Assembly (NCBI RefSeq): GCF_004798865.1
Contig: NW_025335438.1
Span: 17,558,010-17,622,009 of the forward strand
DNA length: 64,000 nucleotides
From: Varanus komodoensis
Taxonomy: Eukaryota; Chordata; Lepidosauria; Squamata; Varanidae
Reading direction: 5' to 3'
The translations under genes and the position numbers were made by a program. The notes beneath the pieces were generated by a model. The model did not search any database and was not told the DNA's origin. It saw only the letters and a program-made list of their open reading frames with translations. Position 1 is the first letter of the stretch; each line of letters starts with the position of its first letter. Below, in pieces: positions 46,401 through 57,519 of the stretch.

Positions 46401-47398
46401 TAGAAACATAGAAACATAGAAACAGAGCGAGTCAGAAGGGACCTCCCAGGCCATCTAGTCTGACCTCCGGCACCAGCCGACTCCGCTCACGACATGCCCA
46501 CCATGTAGACGTCCAGCCTATCCTTGAACACCCACACCGATGGGGCCTCAACGACCTCTCGTGGAAGCCCATTCCACACCCTCGGGGTCCTGACTGTCAG
46601 GAAATGCTTCCTGGCATCCAAATGGAACCTTGGCTCCCTGAGCTTTGCTCCATTGGAGCGCGTCCTGCCTTCCTCTGCAGGGGAGAACAGGTCTCTACCC
46701 ATCTCCATGTGACATCCCCTCACATATCTGTATGTCGCCAACATATCCCCTCTGAGTCTCCTCTTCTCCAGGCTGAAGAGACCCATTTCTCTCAGTCTCG
46801 ACTTATACCCCATCCCCTGCAAACCGGCCACCAACCTTGTGCCCCTATGCTGCACTGACTCTAACCTGGCTATATCCTTTCTGTAATGAGGGGCCCAAAA
46901 CTGAACACAATACTCCAGTTGCAGGCATACTAGAGTCGTGTAGAGTGGTAGTAATACCTCTCTTGATCTAGAAGCCACACTTCTGGCTATGCAACCAAGG
47001 GTGGCGTTTGCCCTCTTGACCACCGCATCACACTGCTGACTCATGTTTAGCTTTCAGTCAACCAGCACCCCGAGGTCCCTTTCCTAAGGGCTGCTCTCCA
47101 GCCACTTGTCACCTAACCTGTACTTATAACAGCTATTCCTATGCCCCAAGTGCAAGACCTTGCACTTATCCACATTGAACGCCATCCTGTTGTCTCCTGC
47201 CCACTTCCATAGTCTGTCCAGATCCTTTTGGATCTGGAGTACCTGCTCCTCAGTTGTGGCCACTGCCCAGTTTTAGTGTCGTCGGTGAATTTGATCAGCA
47301 GACTGTTCACCCCTTCTTCCATGTCATTAATGAAAAGATTAAACAGGGTCGGCCCCAGGACAGAACCCTGGGGGACCCCGCTTGTCACTGGCCACCAG
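46401..47398 (-). mobile_element. CR1 LINE, 3' third, well preserved
   Basis: The 3' tail is a tandem of the CR1 octamer-like unit (plus strand TAGAAACATAGAAACATAGA), followed inward by the non-coding CAGAAGGGACCTCCCAGGCC and then coding sequence up to the RT domain. It is 5' truncated at about 47398, just before [10 protein letters not shown]. It is much less decayed than the CR1 at 32982 and shares a subfamily with the 3' end at 5368-5554. TSDs were not identified, as is common for CR1. Confidence 0.95.
46487..47398 (-). pseudogene. CR1 reverse transcriptase C-terminal part
   Basis: Minus-strand translation begins [20 protein letters not shown], continues to [12 protein letters not shown] (the catalytic pair DD is kept, but the usual Ala of FADD is Thr), then after a single-base frameshift near 47265 reads [20 protein letters not shown] and [18 protein letters not shown]. 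Two in-frame stops lie between there and SQQCDAVVKRANATLGCIA. From there the frame stays open for 185 residues through LYTTLVCLQLEYCVQFW, LREMGLFSLEKRRLRGDM and VWNGLPREVVEAPSV to the normal C-terminus. It is non-functional because of truncation. Confidence 0.92.
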
Positions 47399-47444
47399 TA
47401 ATGTTTTAAAAATCAGGAAAAGCCTGAAAGGGTTTTGTTTTAAA

Positions 47445-47472
47445 ACACACACACACATGCACGCACACATAC
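47445..47472. repeat. (CA)n imperfect microsatellite
   Basis: CA repeat interrupted by TG and CG steps (ACACACACACATGCACGCACACAT-type). Confidence 0.9.
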
Positions 47473-47474
47473 AT

Positions 47475-47910
47475 TTTGCACTGCAGATTCTTCCAGTTTA
47501 CCACTATACTTTATATGTAGGATTCACATTCAATTAACTGTGTTCTATTGCTCAGCCCAGTCCAGCTTTCTCTGTTCCTCCCTTCCCTTGGACTAGGAGA
47601 AACCCTCCTGTAGGCCAATGTTCAGAGCCTATCTTTAACATGTGTTTCTGTAAATAACTCTGCAGACTATTAATGCATAATCTAATGGACAATGGGCAAT
47701 ACATATTATGAATCATATGTGTGAAATATTTCCAAGCTATTCATCACCAGGAGTGTGTAGGGCTTATGTAAAAATGCTCCAAAGGAAAAGGAAAAGTGGA
47801 AAGGATGAGCATGTTACATCAATGGCATTTAAAATTCAGGGGAACATCACAAGTATTTTGATTCAAGCATATGCCATATAATCAAGGCAACCAGTAGCCT
47901 GTCTGTGATG
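47475..47910. other. Unassigned sequence
   Basis: No gene or repeat recognised. Confidence 0.5.
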
Positions 47911-47914
47911 AGAC

Positions 47915-47995
47915 ACAGCAACTATTTATGTAAGCCATCCCGAGATTATGTGATGGGATGGCATACAAATGCTCCAAACAAACAAATAAACAAAC
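47915..47995 (+). mobile_element. L2-type 3' end
   Basis: TATGTAAGCCATCCCGAGAT, GGGATGGCATACAAATGCTC and a CAAACAAACAAATAAACAAA tail match the terminal TGTAAGCCGCCCxGAG...GGCGGCATACAAAT plus AAAY-type tail of L2. Confidence 0.6.
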
Positions 47996-48321
47996 TATTG
48001 ACCCATTGTAGAATCTTATGGGCACTTAACATATACACCACACTGCATCTGATCAGCCATCCCCATTCAATAAAGTGGGTAACTCCACATGTACATCCTT
48101 TTGCATATTCACGTTTTCCCCTTCCAATGAAGTGAACAGTAAAGCCCTTGTGAAGTCAGCTGAACTTGCGCAATCAGTGAGAAATTTCTGCCTTGGGTTT
48201 AGCTCAGTAAGGTGAAAGACTGCAGTATTTTTCCTTTGCTTGTTCAATATCATGAATATAAATTGCTAATATGTTGGACCATGGCTTGTGGGTGGAGATG
48301 CAAAACTAACCTTTGATGACA

Positions 48322-48482
48322 GCAATATAGGAAGCTGCATCACCACAAACACTGGATTTTCTAGCTCAGTATTGTCACCACTAACTGGCAGTGACTATTT
48401 AGGTTTTCAGTCAAGAAAATTTCCGGTCCTGGAGACCTTCTGTCTGAAAAACAGCTGTTCCACTACTGAACTACAAGCCCAA
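48322..48482 (-). mobile_element. tRNA-derived SINE, reverse orientation
   Basis: Plus-strand order: ATATAGGAAGCTGCATCACC, TCTAGCTCAGTATTGTCACC with ACTAACTGGCAGTGAC, GGTCCTGGAGACCTTCTGTC, then TTCCACTACTGAACTACA. This is the reverse of the family at 7405-7568, from 3' end to tRNA head. The B-box part is badly eroded. An 82-aa frame crossing it is not a gene. Confidence 0.66.
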
Positions 48483-48484
48483 TT

Positions 48485-50135
48485 CAAAGAGTACCTGTTT
48501 CAGCAGAAAAACAAAAGCAAAGGTGATGTTCATTAATCTCTTCTCTTTTGCTTGCTGGTTTGTTCTGCAAAGATCACCACTTCCCATGGATATGTTCATC
48601 AGCAAATAGCAGTCTCATAGTAAATTCACATATCTGTCATCCAACTGGTGAAAATGCCTTGTACCTGAGGCAAAGGAGAAGACTGTCTCCCCACACAGAA
48701 GCCAGCCAGTCTGGCAGTCTTTCTTCAGCATTGGTGAAGAAGGGACAGTGTCCTCTGTTGTCACTGGGAGACACAGGGTGGTTTACAGAAAGTAGGGCTG
48801 GCTGTCTGGCACACACAACACCTTACCACTGCTTACCATCCACCCTTCCCCTGCATCTGCTGACTGAGGAATTTGCATCATCTTTCCTATGACTGGACTG
48901 TTGGATTTATTGATCTTGAACCATTAAGCCAACATAGAAGGCATTGCAGGTTTTACGGCTATGAAGTAGAACTGGAAGCTATGGGAGCACAACCAAGACA
49001 TATTAAAATAATGAATAATGAACCAAGAAATAAGCCCAGTTATACAGGAAGTGGCTGCAAAGTGAAGATAAAATCACTTAGTGAGGTGCAAACCCTACAC
49101 TTCTCCTAGGGCACTTCCAGTTGTTCTATCAGGAATGGAAGCTATTAATCAAATCTTTTAATGACAAAAAAACCCCTTACTTCTGGCAAGCAATGTAAGA
49201 AATTCACAGCTACCATCAGAGGCGTAGTTGTTTAGTTTTGCCATGTTGGCTGGCTTTTCCACCTCATGCAGCTGCTATCTGTCTCCCTAAAATTACCTTG
49301 TTATTAACAATCCAATGCCCTCCACACTTGTTACACATAAGCCTCTGTACTTGGATCCTGCCCTTCATCTAGATGGCTGTTTTCACCCATCAAGCACCCA
49401 GCACTGTGAAGTGGAAGAGAAGACTAGGGTGCAATTGGATACAGTATAATACATCAGCCCCGACTTCCTTCTCTCCCTGTTCCCTCATGCCTCTCTTCCT
49501 CTTCTCTGAAACCAGTTTCTGAGCATGGAGAGACACCTGGCATAGTTCTTTCCACCCCAGCTGTGAGAGGGCTTTTAATTCAGATTCCTAGCTCTGAGGT
49601 CAGAATGAACTCAATTTGAAGGTGGAGCACTTATGGGTAGCAGGAGAAAACAATGAAAAGAATTGCACAAATATTTGCAAAGAATTGCTGCTCCATTTCT
49701 GCTGCAATAAATTGACTAGGAAGAACACTCATCAAATGCACCCCAAATAAATACTATGTTGGCAGATTTTTCTTTTCAACAGATATTTGCAAACTTCTGT
49801 ACTGCTTCAGGCTGCTGTGGACACATGCCTCTAGTATATTTGCATTTCAGTATAACTCAACATTATTCAGATTTATTCAAACTTGAGAGCCCTTGATAAA
49901 AATATTAATACATCATGTGTAAGTGGGCCACAGCTAATCTGGCTATGCTAACCCCATCATTATACAGGTAGTTTAAGATGTACATATGCAGGAGATTCTA
50001 ATAAACAGCTAAGTAACAGGTTAAGTGTCTGCAACATTATTTGCATAATTATCTACCTAAGACAATGCCTAAATCTCTGGCAACCAGGTAAATGAAATTT
50101 AAATAGAGAAACTAATTAAGTCCCAGCAACTGAAA
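48485..50135. other. Unassigned sequence
   Basis: No exon recognised. 49850-50135 has no visible repeat and carries many TAAT and ATTTGCAT-type words; conserved non-coding function is possible but unsupported. Confidence 0.42.
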
Positions 50136-50138
50136 AGC

Positions 50139-50191
50139 CCATGGATTAAGGGGTGTGGATTTTCACCTTTTCTGCACACCTTAATCCATGG
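50139..50191. repeat. Hairpin with paired GGATTAAG arms
   Basis: CCATGGATTAAGGGGTGT (50139-50156) faces ACACCTTAATCCATGG (about 50176-50191); the arms are complementary except for two extra G residues. Each arm contains GGATTA, the core bound by Otx/Pitx-class homeodomains, in inverted orientation. Confidence 0.75.
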
Positions 50192-50194
50192 AAA

Positions 50195-50745
50195 GTTTTG
50201 GGAAGGTTTAGCTGTCTCTTATCAGCAGCTCTGTCTCTGAACCACTGGAGTATCTTTTGCACTGCTAATTTTAAAAATTCAGAATTGTGATTTATTTCCT
50301 TAAAAACATGCATAGAAATGGAAAGACGTGAAATCATAATGATACTGTTATGAACATTGCCTTTGCTTTTGTGGTTCAATGTTTTGGAATGATACTATTA
50401 ATGCTGTGGTATGCTACTTGTTTGGAGAAAAAAAATCTGAGATGAAAGAAGGCTAATCTGCTATTAAAACTTACCACCAGTACAATGCCCTTGTGATTAA
50501 GGGTAATGGAGGTTTGCTGCTTTCCATGAGAGACCTAGATTAGCATTGTTTAAACCTAGACTCATCAAACTCAGAGAAAGCACAGCTTTCAGGTGCCAAA
50601 CTTTCCTTTTGGTTTGCAGAGAAGTAAACAAATGCTGTTTTTTCCAGCTCAGAAGAGTCTCCACCTCCATTATAATCACACATTTTTGTCTTATAATAAA
50701 ATACTGCTGCTTGCACATGTTTGCAAAGGAAACCTTTTCATGAAG
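50195..50745. other. Unassigned sequence
   Basis: No gene recognised. The 158-aa minus-strand frame at 50497-50973 spans unrelated repeats at 50750-50872 and is therefore considered spurious. Confidence 0.45.
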
Positions 50746-50749
50746 CCAT

Positions 50750-50812
50750 TTGCTGTTGTTGCTAGTCATGAAGCCCGACTCATCACGACCCCACGGACAA
50801 CATTCTTCTAGG
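50750..50812 (-). mobile_element. RTE-BovB 3' tail
   Basis: Minus-strand reading ATGTTGTCCGTGGGGTCGTG, ATGAGTCGGGCTTCATGACT and AGCAACAACAGCA matches the end of BovB (GGGGTCGCxAxGAGTCGGACACGACT plus CAACAA tail). Only the terminal about 60 bp is present. Confidence 0.62.
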
Positions 50813-50872
50813 CCAGGGGTCGGCAACCCGCAGCTCTGGAGCTGCACATGGCTCTTGAATCCCTCTGTGGCG
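50813..50872 (+). mobile_element. hAT-like transposon end
   Basis: CCAGGGGTCGGCAACCCGCA, GCTCTGGAGCTGCACATGGC and TCTT resemble the terminal inverted repeat and subterminal region of hAT-type elements (CAGGGGTCGGCAACC...). No opposite end was found nearby, so it is a fragment. Confidence 0.5.
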
Positions 50873-50874
50873 GC

Positions 50875-51775
50875 TCCATTGCCCAAAACACATGTCACAG
50901 CCACCAATCTGCAACTGAGGCTCTGAGTTACAAAATACCAATAGGTGATGATGATGCATCCACTCAGGAACACTGCACTAGCTGGTCAAGTAAATTGCGA
51001 CATTGCAGGGAAAGAGTGGAACAAGCTTCCTGCAGGTTCTCATGATACAAGAAACACTGCTCATAAGATCCTCTTTGTCCAAATGTAATCTCCTTCTTCT
51101 GAATGATAAAAGCTGAGCTTGGGACCTGTCACAATTCACATCACTTGACTGTTTATCTGCTAATCAGTCACTAAACACACCTATATCTGCAAAAGAAAAG
51201 TTTCTGAAGAAAACCCAACATTTAATGATATGTGGGTAGATTCATTTGCTTTTACTGCTGACGAACTTATGGGGTTTGCTGTTTAATGCATGCAGCCCTT
51301 TAGCACTGACTTTGACTCTTCAGGAAGCTGTTCAAAATATATGAAAGGAGTCCTACTAGTTTATAATGTAAGATAAAAATAACAGTTTTTAGTGACTGAA
51401 CAAGAGCTGCAGCTAAATCATACTGAAGATATACATAGCATCAAGGTAAAAAACGATATATGCAGTGTTACAAACCATGTTAACCTGATGAATACCCCAG
51501 AAATCTGTCTCTATAGACATAAAGACTACATCTATCTTCCAATTAAATACTGTGTAGTCCTAATATTGGTCCCCAAGCATGTTCTGAAGGAAAAGGATAC
51601 AACAAGCTAAGCTGTTCTGGATATAGTCAGTGTCTCTAAGAACCACCAGGGAACCCTGCATATGGTTTCCTCATGGAAAAAAGATGGGGTGCAAATGAAA
51701 GAAAGACATCATCTGAATTTCTTACAACATGTTATTTAGTATTCAATTCTTGCTTGTTGCTAACTTTCCTCTTCT
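50875..51775. other. Unassigned sequence
   Basis: No gene or repeat recognised. Confidence 0.48.
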
Positions 51776-51779
51776 TATT

Positions 51780-51801
51780 TTCATCATCATCATCATCATC
51801 A
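51780..51801. repeat. (TCA)n microsatellite
   Basis: Seven TCA units next to a T-rich run. Confidence 0.95.
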
Positions 51802-51819
51802 AACTTTTTTCTTGCCCTT

Positions 51820-51895
51820 CTTCCAAATAGGTGGCCATGTGCTCCACTTTACAGAAGATTGTCCTCTATTTGATGAGAGTCTATGGGTCTTTTAG
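51820..51895 (+). repeat. GTCCTC-family repeat, 5' fragment
   Basis: GGTGGCCATGTGCTCCACTT, TACAGAAGATTGTCCTCTAT and TTGATGAGAGTCTATGGG match the beginning of the family as at 13878 (-) and 34560 (-). Confidence 0.5.
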
Positions 51896-51899
51896 CAAG

Positions 51900-52170
51900 T
51901 ATGAAACTCTACTGAGTTCACAAAGAGCTAATCTTTCTATGCAGGGAGAATAAGACAAAGCAGTTTACTCTTCTTTCCTTCTCGTAGTGAGTAACTGTAT
52001 ATAAATATAACTATAAATAAGTAACTATACATTTCCCACCTTTTTTTTAGTAAACAATGGAGTTTTCAGGTAAATAAGCCCAATGATTACAAGAAAATAA
52101 TAAAATATACAATTATGAAGGTAGAAGGAGTTGGGAGGAGTAAAACCATTATATTGTACTGGCCATAGAC
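51900..52170. other. Unassigned AT-rich sequence
   Basis: No gene or repeat recognised. Confidence 0.5.
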
Positions 52171-52171
52171 T

Positions 52172-52436
52172 ATGCCCAAGCTTAGTAAAGGAAAGAAAAG
52201 TAAAGCAAGATGGAGCTCTATATTGACAAGGGCCACTGCATGTACTGCACTAGTTGAAGAGTTGGCTTGTGAAGAAAAAGCAAGTTGCTCTGCCCACTGA
52301 ACATAAGCCATGGATATGTGCTCAATGTAATAAGCCCCTGACTTGCAGGAAAATTAGCTCTCTTGAAGCCAAGGTTGCTGACGTGGAGAAGCTAATAAAT
52401 GCAGAGAGGTTGGTGGACAAGACTTCACGGGCCTAA
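52172..52436 (+). pseudogene. Possible LINE ORF1 remnant
   Basis: An ATG at 52172 opens a basic start, MPKLSKGKKSKARW, running to LVEELACEE before a stop at 52298. In the next frame the sequence continues TEHKPWICAQCNKPLTC, a zinc-finger-like C-x2-C-x5-C cluster, then a heptad-like ISSLEAKVADVEKLI, INAERLVDKTSR and a stop. A basic start, Cys cluster and short coiled coil in that order is the make-up of CR1-type ORF1 proteins, so I infer an ORF1 fossil with one frameshift near 52260-52295. A chance match cannot be excluded; no RT-coding sequence follows. Confidence 0.33.
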
Positions 52437-52439
52437 ATA

Positions 52440-53070
52440 GCAATGTCCCAATCATTGAGTTGCAGGTCTCTGAGAGAAGACACAGATGAATGTTCCACCC
52501 TTGTTTGGCACATCCCCTGCAAAGTGAAGAGATGAACTGCCTTTGACTAGAGTTTCTTAGAGGAATCCCAGCCAATAACACACCCCAACTACCTGCCAAT
52601 CACTCCATGGGACAATTGTGTCAGTGAAAAGAGGACTGAGGAATCACCATTCTCTCAGCTACTCCTCCTGTTCTTGGGCCTAGCAACTGCTCAGCTGAGC
52701 CATGGCACTGCTGAGGAATGAGAGGGGTGATGAGCCACCTTGTTCTGGACTCAGAGATCAGAACAAGGTGTTTCCTCCCTTTGTCCCTGCTTCATACAGC
52801 TGCTGCTTAGCTGAATGGCAACCATGGCAAGTGGAAGAAAAGCTTACTTGTACTGGGTTTCATTGTAAGGAAGCCCAACGCATGGCAGCTTATCCCCACT
52901 GCTGCTGGTGAGCCTCTGACAGCTGCCTGAAAACACTGCTGGGTACTTTTCAGCAGCTGTCATTTCTGCTCTGCTCCTCTCATTGTTTCTACACTGTATG
53001 CCCTAGGATACTAGTGGAAGAATTGGAAAAGTAGGAAGGAAGTGCCTCAGGATCCCCATTTGTTCTCAAT
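52440..53070. other. Unassigned sequence
   Basis: No gene or repeat recognised. Confidence 0.48.
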
Positions 53071-53072
53071 TT

Positions 53073-53093
53073 CATTTATTTATTTATTTATTA
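53073..53093. repeat. (TTTA)n tract
   Basis: Five TTTA units. It could be the tail of an old reverse-oriented LINE or SINE, but no body is recognisable next to it. Confidence 0.85.
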
Positions 53094-53235
53094 TAATAGT
53101 GTGACAATATAACTGTTACAATATAACAGTGTTTGACATGCTGTTGGCCCTGGGTCAAGCAAGACATACTGCACAACTTTCCTTGCATGACGTGTTCTGT
53201 CATGCAAAGCTGCCTACTGTGGAAGCTGTAAAAAA

Positions 53236-53955
53236 GGCAAATTCCAAGTTGGGTATAAATAGGAAAGAAACTGAAAATGGAACTTGTAGGGATCCCTATA
53301 TACAATTCCATGGTACAGCTACATTTTGAATAGCTCTGGCCACCACACATAAAAAAGGGATTTTGTTAAGCTGAAAACAGTGCAGAGAAAGTCTACTAAA
53401 ATGATCAAGGAGCTGAAGCACCTTTCTTCTGAGGAAAAATTACAACAGCTGGGCCTGTTTGGCTAAGAGAAAGGTAAATAACAGGAGATCTAATAGAACT
53501 ATAGAATCCTGTGCATAGGGAGACATTCTTCCCTTTCTCATAATACTAGAACCCAGGGTCATTTTATAAAGCTGATTGATGGGAGATTCTGAACAAATAA
53601 ATAAAGTACTTCCTCACACAGCACATAGTGAAACTATGGATTTTAATCCTGTTAGATGTCATGATGGCCACCGGTTTGAATAACCATTCAAACCATTAAA
53701 TAACCATTTAAAAGGCAATTGGACAAACTCATGGAGGATGAGGAGATCAATGGCTACTAGATCTGATGGCCACATGCTACCTGCAGCACCAGTGGCACCG
53801 TGGTGGTATGCCTTTGTACACCAGATGCTTGGGAACTTGAGCAGAAGGGTGCACACTCAGGGCCTGCTTGAGAGATTTCCATGGGCAACTGGTTGGCAAC
53901 TGGGTGAGCAGACACTAGCTCTGATCCATCATCACAATTCTCATGCTATTATCCT
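53236..53955 (+). mobile_element. CR1/L3 LINE, long old copy
   Basis: The blocks follow amniote CR1/L3 over about 700 bp: TATATACAATTCCATGGTAC, CTACTAAAATGATCAAGGAG with CTGAAGC, CCCTTTCTCATAATACTAGA with ACCCAGGGTCAT, AGTACTTCCTCACACAGCAC, AATTGGACAAACTCATGGAG, GAGATCAATGGCTACTAGAT, then GCCTGCTTGAGAGATTTCC and TAGCTCTGATCCATCA. Coding frames are heavily broken. A local duplication around AATAACCATT (53680-53710) interrupts it. Confidence 0.87.
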
Positions 53956-53959
53956 TTGG

Positions 53960-56900
53960 TAGATAAACTTTCCAAGTGTAGCCCTTTAACAGTATGCCTA
54001 GTGTTGGCTTTCTCCCCTTTGGGAAATGACCATCCCTTTAGCTTTGGGTTTTGCTTTTCTCAGCTGTCAGAGTGCGGCTGAAGAAGAATGCGCAAGCAGG
54101 AAGGGGCAAAGAAGCTGAGGGAATGCAGATCTGCTATCACCCCATGCAAGTATTGTTATGTTGGGGTACAGCTTTCCTTTATTATTTTTTCCTTGCTGCA
54201 AGGCAGGAAGACCAATCTGGAAAGAATACAGCTTTCATATGTCATCAGCAATTACTTGGCTGTAGTGTTTGGCACTGGTTTGCCAACAGTCTCAAGGCAA
54301 GAAGTGGGTGAGGCCCAGCTGCAGCTAACAAGGAACAAGAGGCAGAAATATCAGTCTGACTCAGGCTCTTTACCAGCCTCAGCCCCTCCTCCCATTCTAT
54401 CCTTTTCCCCTGGGAGCACTGACTACAATATAATACAATTGGCTTCTCTTTCAATTCTTCCAAGAACCTGCTGTTTTGAGGGTCTGTCCACTTTCTATCA
54501 GCCTCAGTCTGCTTTCTGGATATAGTAAGAACCCACCCAGAGGGGGAAAATACACACAAGGTCCTATCCCCAAAGTTCCAAAAGATTTCACTTAAAGTTC
54601 AAAAAGAATAGCAACAGGAAAAAACTACAATCTATGTGCTTCAGTCTTGCATCAAGAGAGTTCAAATAGAAAAAGAAAATAGAGCCACGAGACACCACAC
54701 TCTCCTTTTTTGAGTTCAAATGTGTTAAGTGCAGACCTAAAAGTACAAAAGGATTAAAAATACGAGACGTGTTTGTCAGAGTTGTGGGATTGGCTGAATG
54801 ATATCTGAGCAAACCCAGGTTTGCGGCTAAGTGAGATGCAAAACAGACCCTGCAGTATTTCTTAAAGATGCTTAGGTTCAAACTTTTGTGAATTTCAAAG
54901 AGAATGAATTTCCACAACTGTAAAGAAACCACAAATAATGTCTCTGTATGTGCACTTGCTGTCTGATGCAATCTCCTATGTACTTTGTACTGTTTTGTAT
55001 GTTTCCAATGTTGTAAACAGTAAACTAAGGGTTCTTTGTTTGTTGTATTAACAGTGAAACTAACTTGCCAGTGCTCTAAGACTCAGGAAATAACATTGTA
55101 CTAGAAGAATGATAAATCATATCCTTTATTTCTATATACCATATCCAGTATAGGTGTTTTGCAGGCAAATAGCAGCTTTTGGTCTAGGAAACTATTTTCA
55201 TTTGGAAGGAGACATTAGCAAAAAAATTCAGACATCATTCCCCACCATTTGGTGTTTCCCAATCTTCAGTTGCTTTTGGTTAAAAATAAAAAGATACAGA
55301 AAATTCCAAGCATGTGATCCAATAGTAACTTAAAGCTATTGAGCCTCAGTTAGAGTTGCAGGGAGACCAATGTAAATGAAGCACTGCGCTTCTTTACTGT
55401 TTATGACAACCTGCTCTATCACCAACTTCATTTATGAGCTCTGGGTGTGATGATTTGGGTGTCATTCAGAACCAGTTTGGGGGTCCAGGTAGAGGGTATG
55501 GGGCCTCCTGGTTCTGGGGTAGGATGTTGTGGTGGTGTTTTCTGACAGGTTCTCAAAGATAGTAGGTTCATTGAGGTCTCCCTCTGTGACAAGACCTCTG
55601 TGCAATACGTCTCCCTAGAAAACATTGTCTTGGGGACCAGTTCCAGATCCATATCAGTTATGAAACAAGGAGTTACCCTATAGCAGCAGGCTCTAACCTG
55701 AGCTATGATCATTCATGTCAGCATCCAAAACAAGCTTCTCTGCATGCACTTGAAGATGTGGATGTTATCTTCACATATTTCCAGATAGTAGAATGAACAG
55801 GGAATGAACAAGGATATGACTAAAGAGAACTGTAAAATTTATTCTGCATGTGACATATAACATTGTTTTGTATCTCATTGTTTTAGCTGCTCATCATAAG
55901 ATTGTCTGCTGTGGTGGTTATATGTTCTACAAAAGTTTTTGTAAGTAATTGTAACCACGTGTGTCTTTGTTTATTAAAAATAACTTATATACTGTTTTTC
56001 TACTATTAAATTATATTCACGATGGCTAAATCCAAAAAAAAAAAAGTGTCAAACAATTTTTAAAAACTGAAATGATGTAAGAATGCTAGAACATGAGTCT
56101 AGCTATGCCTTTAATTCCATACTGGGATAGAGTATATTAAAACATTCCATGTAAGTGGTGTTTCTTTTTCTTATAGCATCATTCTTACTTAAAACCATGG
56201 ATTCTTTCCCAAATATTTTTAAAAACTATATCAGTTTTAGAGAGTTTTAAAGACAATTGGCTTGGTTTTGGACTATATCCAGTATTTCACACCACTAGCA
56301 TCAATGCCTGGAAATTTGATGTTAACTATAGTTCAGTGGTAAGCTGAAATCAAATTGCCCTGTACAGGGCACATTTTGTATAGATTGTTTTCAGGCATCA
56401 GGATACAGGCTGCTAATCATTTCACTAGTGGTGCTATCAAGTATCTCTTTTGAATATGAAAGCCAGGCCAATAAGTTCACTAAGAACTTTAGAGTAGGAA
56501 GACACAAGTGGCCATCTATCACCTAGAATGTCTCATAAGCAAGGTCCATTGAAATGAATGAGAATAGTTTGTAAGCACTGTATTCATGGTAAAAATAAAA
56601 AAATAAAAAATTCAGTATAGTCCTTTAAGTTTTAAATCAAGTTGTTGTCAAGTCTAATTGATTACTTATGGCCATAAGTTAGGCTCAGGACAAATATGAA
56701 ACTTGGAACAGAGAAAGAAAAAATAAACGCTTTATGGAAGTTCTTTTTGCTGGAACAATATGCTTGTGGAAATGAGGTGGGAAAAGCCAAACAAGAATTA
56801 ACATCTATAATATTTTTTTAAAGTTAAGCTGAAATTATCAGAGCAAGCAATATAAACTCTAGCAAGGACAAAAAAGGAGAATGGAATCTATGGAGTTAAA

Positions 56901-56975
56901 CTCTTAAAACTTCACGGCCCCCAAGGAAAGTAAAACACTTCCATAGGCTAATGAAATGTGGAAACAATTTGTGTA
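53960..56975. other. Long unassigned stretch
   Basis: No exon or nameable repeat over 3 kb. Open frames at 54088-54525 (+), 54245-54559 (-), 54588-54971 (-) and 55428-55712 (-) have no family signatures. A possible palindromic-element fragment (GGTCCATTGAAATGAATGAG) lies near 56541-56560. A12-like run at about 56033-56044. Confidence 0.42.
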
Positions 56976-56980
56976 CAAGC

Positions 56981-57005
56981 AAAACAAACAAACAAACAAA
57001 CAAAC
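56981..57005. repeat. (AAAC)n microsatellite
   Basis: Six AAAC/CAAA units. It may be the tail of an unrecognised retroelement. Confidence 0.93.
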
Positions 57006-57009
57006 CCTC

Positions 57010-57515
57010 ACAATTGCCATTGCCAATAATAATACTTTAGTTCCTATTTGTACTGTATAATGTTCAGGATGAAAAACAAGTGACATTATTCAGCAATTTC
57101 CAGAGATGTCATTTTGGTCTATATATGAACTGATTCACATCCACACTGACAGGAATCAAAAGCACAGCAACTGTTGTTTCCCTGTGGGCATGTTTTAACA
57201 TGGTTAACGGCAGCAGAGCAGCTAACATAAATATACAAGTGAGACCAGCAAGCAAACATTGCAGAGTGCCACGCTGTGGTTCAGTATTCCAGTTCATCAT
57301 CCATGGCCTCCTCTATGGGATGCCATTCTTCTTCCCCTGACCCAGTTTTCAGGTCTTTTCCTCTACAGCCTATCAGTTACTGAGCTGCTTTGGATACTCC
57401 ATACCTTGACAACCACCCAACTTTTTCGCTAGATTTTTTTGGGGGGGGGGGTGGTATCTCTACAAACTTTTGGGTTTCCATCAAACCTACTGATATCTCC
57501 CTCTTAAAACTTAAA
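57010..57515. other. Unassigned sequence
   Basis: It contains a G11 run at about 57441-57451 after a T run. No gene recognised. Confidence 0.48.
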
Positions 57516-57519
57516 CACA

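Noticed and set aside
57441-57451. G-run as a possible G-quadruplex (also 25181-25190 and 58909-58920)
   Set aside because: Single homopolymer runs without further G tracts at suitable spacing; more likely slippage products.
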